Shown here in pieces: positions 6,426-11,395 of a DNA stretch of 11,395 bases; within the stretch, counting starts at the first letter, position 1, and the number at the start of each line of letters is the position of its first letter. The stretch covers positions 1-11,395 of the forward strand of contig CAZTRE010000038.1 in NCBI GenBank assembly GCA_964616405.1. The letters are read 5' to 3'. The notes under the pieces were generated by a model. That model saw only the letters and a list, made by a program, of their open reading frames with translations. It ran no database searches and had not been told where the DNA came from. Origin of the DNA: JAEDES01 sp964616405. Its GTDB lineage: Bacteria > Bacillota_I > Bacilli_A > RF39 > UBA660. The translations under genes were made by a program, and so were the position numbers.

Positions 6426-8189
6426 ATGAAGAACTTTAAAGAAAAATTAGCTTTAGTTCCAACTAAACCAGGTAGTTATCAAATGAAAAACAAAGATGGA
6501 GTAATTATCTATGTTGGAAAGGCAAAAAACTTAAAAAATAGATTAAAAAGTTATTTCACTGGAACAGTAACTGGCAAGACCAAAATGCTTGTTGAAGATA
6601 TTGACGATTTTGAATATATTGTTACATCTTCTGAATTAGAATCATTAATATTAGAAATAACACTAATTAAAAAATACGATCCAAAATATAATATTCTTTT
6701 AAAAGATGACAAAACTTATCCGTATATTGAATTAACTAATGAAAAATATCCAACTTTAAAAATAGTTAGAAATACTAAACGTAAGAAAAGTAAAAATCAT
6801 TTATATGGACCATATCCGAACACAAAAGCCGCTAGAAAGACCGTCGAGATGATTAATCGAATTTATCCATTAAGAAAATGTGAAAGACTAAAAAAAGAAG
6901 TTTGCTTGTATTATCATATTCATGAATGTCTTGGTTATTGCGTTAAGGATATTCCAAAAGAAGAAATTACAAAAATGACTAAAGAAATAACTTCATTTCT
7001 AAATGGAGACCCGACAATTATTTCTGAAAAGATAAAAGAAGAGATGCAACGTGCTAGCGAAAACCTTAATTTTGAGAGAGCCCTTGAATTAAAGAATATG
7101 CTTGAAGATATAGAAACAACTCTTCGTAAACAAAAAATAGATCTTAATAAAAATTATAATTTTGACTTAGTAAACTTTTTCCATGATAATAACTATTTAT
7201 CGATAGAAATATTTTTCATTCGAGATGGTCTATTATTTGGACGTCATAATGAAATAATTCAAACTATGGGATTAGCTGAAGATGAAGTAGTAGAGTACCT
7301 AATTAAGTTTTATGATAGAGGGGCTTTGCCACCAAGAGAGTTATACATTCCAATTGAATTAGATGAAAATCTTTTATCAGAATATTTTTCTGTTAAAGTA
7401 ATAAAGCCCCAAAAAGGCAAATTAAAAAAATTAATCGATTTAGCTAAAGAAAATGCTAAAGAGCAATTAGAACTTCAAGAAGAAACACTAAAGAAAAGCG
7501 ATGAAATTAGATTAAAGGCCGTTGAAGAATTGAAAGATCTTTTAAACGTTACTAAAGCTTCACGTATAGAGTCTTTTGATAACTCACATCTTTTTGGAAC
7601 TTTTTATGTTGGTGGTATGGTTGTTTTTAATGACTTTATTCCCCAAAAAGATGATTACAGAAAATATAAAATAAGTGCCGATGTAAAAGACGATCTATCC
7701 GCAATGAAAGAAGTATTATATCGTCGATACTATAAGGTTTTAATGGAGAATCTAGAAAAACCTGACCTAATTGTTATGGATGGAGGAGCTACTCAAATAA
7801 GTGTCGCTAAAGAAATAGTGTCCTCATTAGGGTTAAGTATTCCAATAATTGGTTTGGTAAAAGATAAAAATCATCGTACCAACAATATTATGAATGATAG
7901 TTATGAAATATTAGATGTAAAAAAAGATAGTAATTTATTTTTGTTTTTAACTAAAATTCAGGATGAAGTCCATCGCTATGCCATTACGTATCATCGAAAT
8001 ATTAAATCAAAAGGAGCTTTGGCCAGTGTATTAGATTTAGTTCCAGGTATTGGAGAAGTTAGGCGAAAAGAATTATTGAAACATTTTGGTTCTTTAAAGA
8101 AAATGAAAGAATCATCGTTAGAGGAGCTAAAAAAAGTTTTACCTGATGATGTCGCAGAGAATTTCTTTTCTTATTTAAAGGAAATATAG
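6426..8189 (+). CDS. uvrC: Excinuclease ABC subunit C (UvrC)
   Basis: UvrC makes both incisions flanking a lesion in bacterial nucleotide excision repair, working with UvrA and UvrB. At 587 residues it is full length. The GIY-YIG nuclease domain (about 10-95) shows Tyr18, Tyr29, Lys32, Arg39 and Glu77. A four-cysteine cluster Cys152-x7-Cys160-x7-Cys168-x3-Cys172 corresponds to the cysteines proposed to hold an iron-sulfur cluster in E. coli UvrC. The UVR segment (about 198-232, NFERALELKN) should contact UvrB. The C-terminal RNase H-like nuclease shows Asp385 (FDNSH), Asp452 (MDGG) and His516 (DEVH), and a helix-hairpin-helix DNA-binding region begins near 535 (VPGIGEVRR). The ATG at 6426 is supported by AGGTGATC just upstream. 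There is no terminator before the pilin-like gene, so uvrC may be cotranscribed with pilin, mutL and miaA. Confidence 0.97.
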   Translation: MKNFKEKLALVPTKPGSYQMKNKDGVIIYVGKAKNLKNRLKSYFTGTVTGKTKMLVEDIDDFEYIVTSSELESLILEITLIKKYDPKYNILLKDDKTYPYIELTNEKYPTLKIVRNTKRKKSKNHLYGPYPNTKAARKTVEMINRIYPLRKCERLKKEVCLYYHIHECLGYCVKDIPKEEITKMTKEITSFLNGDPTIISEKIKEEMQRASENLNFERALELKNMLEDIETTLRKQKIDLNKNYNFDLVNFFHDNNYLSIEIFFIRDGLLFGRHNEIIQTMGLAEDEVVEYLIKFYDRGALPPRELYIPIELDENLLSEYFSVKVIKPQKGKLKKLIDLAKENAKEQLELQEETLKKSDEIRLKAVEELKDLLNVTKASRIESFDNSHLFGTFYVGGMVVFNDFIPQKDDYRKYKISADVKDDLSAMKEVLYRRYYKVLMENLEKPDLIVMDGGATQISVAKEIVSSLGLSIPIIGLVKDKNHRTNNIMNDSYEILDVKKDSNLFLFLTKIQDEVHRYAITYHRNIKSKGALASVLDLVPGIGEVRRKELLKHFGSLKKMKESSLEELKKVLPDDVAENFFSYLKEI

Positions 8190-8195
8190 TATAAT
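8190..8195 (+). promoter_or_regulatory. Possible -10 element for the pilin-mutL-miaA genes
   Basis: A perfect TATAAT directly abuts the uvrC TAG stop (8187-8189), 25 bases before the pilin ATG. There is no TG extension, and the -35 region (8167-8172, TTTCTT) is weak. It may be an internal operon promoter, but chance occurrence in AT-rich DNA is possible. Confidence 0.4.
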
Positions 8196-8219
8196 AAAAA
8201 AGAATAAGGAGAATAATTT

Positions 8220-8765
8220 ATGAAATTAGATAAAATGGGATTTACCTTAGTAGAATTATTAGCCGCAGTAGCTATTTTAGGAATATTATCTGGTGTTGCT
8301 GTAGCTGGAGTTTCATCATCTCAAAGAAAAGCTCGTGAGAAAGCATATGACACCATGGAAACAAGTGCTTATAGTGCCGCTCAAAACTATATACAAAAAC
8401 ATAATTCTGTTATTCCATCAACAACCGGTTTTGATGATTTTACTTCCACAGAATATTTAGATAACTTTTTAAATAATCCTGCAAATTATAAACAAATCGC
8501 AACATCAACACTTATTGAAGAGGGGTTATTAGAAGATTTAAAAGATCCAAAAGCCAAAAGTGCTAGTTGTTCTGGGCAAGTTTATGTTACCAAAATAAAA
8601 GGAGCAGGCGGACGCTTAGATACGTATTCTTACTTGGTAATAATTAATTGCCAGGATTATTCTTCAAAACATTTTGTCAAGGGCGTGGGTGCTGATGGTA
8701 AAAAAAATACAAATGATGATACGAAAACAGATATAGAAGCAAAAGGTGTAATCTTTTTAAGTTAG
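8220..8765 (+). CDS. Type IV pilin-like protein (prepilin N-methylation motif)
   Basis: The 181-residue protein has a class III signal: a seven-residue leader ending in Gly7, then FTLVELL with Glu12 (Glu5 of the mature protein), then a hydrophobic helix to about residue 31. Prepilin peptidase PilD/ComC should cut after Gly7 and N-methylate Phe8. The rest would be an extracellular globular domain with a long amphipathic helix (about 32-60) and Cys117 and Cys144, which could form a disulfide. A C-terminal loop GADGKKNTNDDT (157-168) resembles the Asp-rich calcium-binding loop of GspG-type pseudopilins. No other pilus gene (ATPase, platform protein, peptidase) is in the window. AAGGAG at 8206-8211 supports the start. 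The mutL start lies 11 bases past its stop and the mutL ribosome site overlaps the stop codon, suggesting coupled translation. Whether it is a major pilin, a minor pilin or a competence pseudopilin cannot be decided here. Confidence 0.9.
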   Translation: MKLDKMGFTLVELLAAVAILGILSGVAVAGVSSSQRKAREKAYDTMETSAYSAAQNYIQKHNSVIPSTTGFDDFTSTEYLDNFLNNPANYKQIATSTLIEEGLLEDLKDPKAKSASCSGQVYVTKIKGAGGRLDTYSYLVIINCQDYSSKHFVKGVGADGKKNTNDDTKTDIEAKGVIFLS

Positions 8766-8776
8766 GATGATGTAAG

Positions 8777-10555
8777 TTGAGTAAAATTCAAGTAATGGAC
8801 GAAATTCTTGCTAATAAAATTGCTGCTGGTGAAGTAGTAGAAAAAACAATGAATGTCGTTAAAGAATTAGTAGAAAATTCAATTGATGCCCAAAGTGATG
8901 AAATAGAAATATCCTTGATTGACTCAGGCGTTAAAGAAATAATAGTCTCAGATAATGGAATTGGAATGGAAGAAGAGGATGCTAAAATGGCATTTTCCCG
9001 CCATGCAACCTCTAAATTAAAAAACTTAGACGACCTATTTTATATTGAGTCCTTAGGTTTTCGAGGCGAAGCATTACCATCTATTGCTTCAGTTTCTAAT
9101 GTTAGATTGAAAACATCAGATGGTAAAACAGGTACATTAGTAACCATTTCTGGTGGCAAAGATATGCAAGTAGAACGTTGTGATCTTCAAAAAGGAACCA
9201 CCATAACAGTATCTGATTTATTTTATAACACACCAGTCCGTCTAAAATATTTAAAGAATCTTTATATAGAATTAGCTAATATTGTTGAATATGTAAATAA
9301 AATGGCTCTATCTTATCCAAATATAAAATTTACTTTGAAAAACAATGATAAAGTTTTACTACAAACAGACGGATCAGGAGATTTATTAAAAGTTATTTAT
9401 AAAATTTATGGAGTTGATATAACAAAAAAAATGATTCCATTAAGTGGAGAAAACGATGATTACTATATCAGCGGCTATATGTCATATCCTGAAGTGACTA
9501 AAAGCAATCGTAATTCTATTACTACCTTAGTAAATGGCCGTATTATAAAAAACAATGAGTTAAACAAAATTATTACAGAATGTTATCACACTTATATTCC
9601 AAAAGATAAGTTTCCAATTGTTATTTTAAATATTGATGTTGATCCGATTTTAATTGATATTAATATTCACCCAACAAAAATGGATATTAAATTTTCTAAA
9701 ATTGATACATTAAAAGAATTAGTAACTAATCTTATTGAAAAAAATTTAAAACAATTAACACTTATCCCAACCATTTCCGTCCGCGATAATTCATCAGTAT
9801 CAGAAGTAAGACAACAAATAATATCATCAAATAACAAAGAAGAATTATTACAATCAGAAAGCATTCAATATGAAAATTTAACCTTAGATTTTGCCATTCA
9901 AGAAAAAGAGTCTATGTATAACGAAAGATCATCAACAGAAGAGAAAAAAGAAATTCCTTCAGAACCAAAATACCGCATTAAAGAAATGACCCCTCGTGGA
10001 ATTGTCTATTTAACATATATTATTGCCGAAAATGAAGATGGAATGTATATAATTGATCAACATGCTGCGGCTGAACGCATTAACTATGAAAAAGTTTTAA
10101 CTGCTTTAAAAAATACCAAAACAATTGTTGATTTATTAATACCAGTAAAAATAGAGTTATCAACTCCAGAGTATTTAAAACTTAGTGAAAATTTTGATCT
10201 TATTAAAGAATATGGTTTTGACATAGCTGAATTTGGAACCAATACAGTTATTATTAGAACTCATCCAAGTTGGATCGACTCTGATATTGCTGAAGACTGT
10301 ATTCGCAAAGTAATCGATATTATTATAGAAAAAGGTAACTTTGATTTTGATACGTTCGTGTGGCGAATGGCTTCCACAATGGCCTGTCGTATGTCCATAA
10401 AAGCCAACGATTATATTTCTTATGAAGACCAAGTTTGGTTACTAAACGAATTAAGAAAATGTGAAAATCCATTTACTTGCCCTCATGGACGACCTACCAT
10501 TATAACTTACACTAAACTTGATTTAGAAAAATTATTTAAACGTTCCATAGACTAG
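8777..10555 (+). CDS. mutL: DNA mismatch repair protein MutL (endonuclease type)
   Basis: MutL couples mismatch recognition by MutS to strand excision. This 592-residue protein has the N-terminal GHKL ATPase (ELVENSIDA at about 30, DNGIGM at about 59, GFRGEAL at about 95) and a linker of low conservation (about 335-405). Its C-terminal dimerisation and endonuclease domain has the metal motif DQHA-x2-E-x4-E (427-438), an ACRxxxKAND-like motif and CPHGRP at 568-573. That makes it the strand-nicking type found in bacteria without MutH. The start is a TTG at 8777, chosen because the following residues align directly with MutL N termini (NKIAAGEVVE) and AGGA at 8764-8767 overlaps the pilin stop codon. 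The segment where B. subtilis MutL has the beta-clamp motif QEMIVP appears as VDLLIP (451-456). The usual upstream partner mutS is absent. The miaA gene follows after 18 bases. Confidence 0.97.
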   Translation: MSKIQVMDEILANKIAAGEVVEKTMNVVKELVENSIDAQSDEIEISLIDSGVKEIIVSDNGIGMEEEDAKMAFSRHATSKLKNLDDLFYIESLGFRGEALPSIASVSNVRLKTSDGKTGTLVTISGGKDMQVERCDLQKGTTITVSDLFYNTPVRLKYLKNLYIELANIVEYVNKMALSYPNIKFTLKNNDKVLLQTDGSGDLLKVIYKIYGVDITKKMIPLSGENDDYYISGYMSYPEVTKSNRNSITTLVNGRIIKNNELNKIITECYHTYIPKDKFPIVILNIDVDPILIDINIHPTKMDIKFSKIDTLKELVTNLIEKNLKQLTLIPTISVRDNSSVSEVRQQIISSNNKEELLQSESIQYENLTLDFAIQEKESMYNERSSTEEKKEIPSEPKYRIKEMTPRGIVYLTYIIAENEDGMYIIDQHAAAERINYEKVLTALKNTKTIVDLLIPVKIELSTPEYLKLSENFDLIKEYGFDIAEFGTNTVIIRTHPSWIDSDIAEDCIRKVIDIIIEKGNFDFDTFVWRMASTMACRMSIKANDYISYEDQVWLLNELRKCENPFTCPHGRPTIITYTKLDLEKLFKRSID

Positions 10556-10573
10556 AAGAAAGGAGTCTATCTA

Positions 10574-11395
10574 ATGAAAGATATCATTGTAATAGTTGGA
10601 CCGACTGGTGTTGGTAAAACAAAACTCAGTATTGAACTTGCCAAGCGATTAGACGCTGAAATTATTAATGGTGACTCAGTTGCAGTATACAAAAAACTAG
10701 ATATTGGTAGTGCTAAACCGACAATACAAGAACGAGAAAATATTTCTCATCACTTGTTAGATGTTCGTAGTGTAGAAGAGGAATATTCTGTTTTTGATTA
10801 CCAACAAGATGTTCGAAAGCTAATAGATGAAATAACTGCCCGCAAGAAAAGAATAATTATTGTCGGTGGAACTGGCTTATATATAAAAGCCGCTTTATAT
10901 GATTATAATTTTACACTCGGAACCACTTATAATGAATATAAAGAATTATCTAATCAAGAGCTTTTAACTAAACTTAAAGAATATACTTCTGAAGATTTGC
11001 CTCACGAAAACAATCGTAAACGATTAATAAGATTATTAAATAAATATGAAAATAATGAAGAAATAACCAAAAATAAAAACAAACTATTATATCCAGTAAA
11101 GGTAATAGGCCTTACAACTGCCAGAGACTACTTATACGAAAGAATTAATAAAAGAGTAGATGTGATGTTGGAAAATGGGCTTTTAGACGAAGTTAAATCC
11201 TTAAAACCATATTATAAAACTTCACGTATACTAAATACAGCTATTGGTTATAAAGAATTTGTACCATACTTGTTTGAAGATAAAAACTTAGAAACTGTAA
11301 TAGAACAAATAAAATTGAACTCAAGACGTTATGCAAAAAGACAATATACATTCTTCAACCATCAATTTAATGTTCAATGGTTTAATGTTGATTTT
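10574..11395 (+). CDS. miaA: tRNA dimethylallyltransferase MiaA (3' end cut by window)
   Basis: MiaA transfers a dimethylallyl group to N6 of A37 in tRNAs that read codons starting with U. The frame is open from the ATG to the last base, 274 codons without a stop. It shows a P-loop GPTGVGKT (9-16), the catalytic and tRNA-recognition segment GDSVAVYKKLDIGSAKP, the GGTGLYIKAAL motif, and near the C terminus TAIGYKE and a RRYAKRQYTFF-like segment. Since the last motif is normally close to the C terminus, probably only 10-40 residues are missing. The region after GGTGLY is compact compared with E. coli MiaA. GAAAGGAG at 10558-10565 supports the start. The order mutL-miaA is common in bacteria, and the 18-base gap with no promoter suggests one transcript. 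Confidence 0.95.
   Translation, partial: MKDIIVIVGPTGVGKTKLSIELAKRLDAEIINGDSVAVYKKLDIGSAKPTIQERENISHHLLDVRSVEEEYSVFDYQQDVRKLIDEITARKKRIIIVGGTGLYIKAALYDYNFTLGTTYNEYKELSNQELLTKLKEYTSEDLPHENNRKRLIRLLNKYENNEEITKNKNKLLYPVKVIGLTTARDYLYERINKRVDVMLENGLLDEVKSLKPYYKTSRILNTAIGYKEFVPYLFEDKNLETVIEQIKLNSRRYAKRQYTFFNHQFNVQWFNVDF

Noticed and set aside
9667..10432. Two minus-strand open frames (9667-9864 and 10175-10432) inside mutL
   Set aside because: They are shadows of mutL, whose conserved motifs cover both regions.

Overview
This is an AT-rich window, roughly one third G+C by eye. Every gene is on the + strand and the spacers are short. It looks like chromosomal core sequence from a low-GC Bacillota (Bacilli-like, or an uncultured lineage near the Mollicutes/RF39 branch; that finer placement is a guess). 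The evidence is B. subtilis-like Shine-Dalgarno sites (AAGGAG, GGTGAT), sigma-A-type promoters, the B. subtilis gene order tkt-sirA-yneF, a MutL with the endonuclease motif, and full-length proteins when TGA is read as stop.

Layout. Positions 1-172 hold the end of a tRNA cluster: a CAU tRNA that is probably the lysidine-type tRNA-Ile2, then tRNA-Leu(UAG). A strong terminator follows. Positions 271-822 carry an unrecognised 183-residue protein with its own terminator. Positions 957-3581 encode a P2-type cation (probably calcium) ATPase behind a near-consensus promoter. Positions 3588-6369 hold transketolase, a SirA-family protein and the small membrane protein YneF, closed by a hairpin terminator that starts in the yneF stop codon. 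Positions 6402-11395 form a second cluster: uvrC, a type IV pilin-like protein, mutL and miaA, the last cut by the window end.

Functionally these are tRNA supply and tRNA modification (miaA), ion homeostasis, the non-oxidative pentose phosphate pathway, control of replication initiation (sirA) and DNA repair (uvrC, mutL). The two items that stand out are the SirA homologue, because SirA is known as a sporulation-linked DnaA inhibitor, and a prepilin gene placed between two DNA-repair genes and tightly spaced with mutL. I found no CRISPR array, transposon, phage gene, integration site or convincing undescribed multi-gene system. No gene-free stretch exceeds 300 bases.
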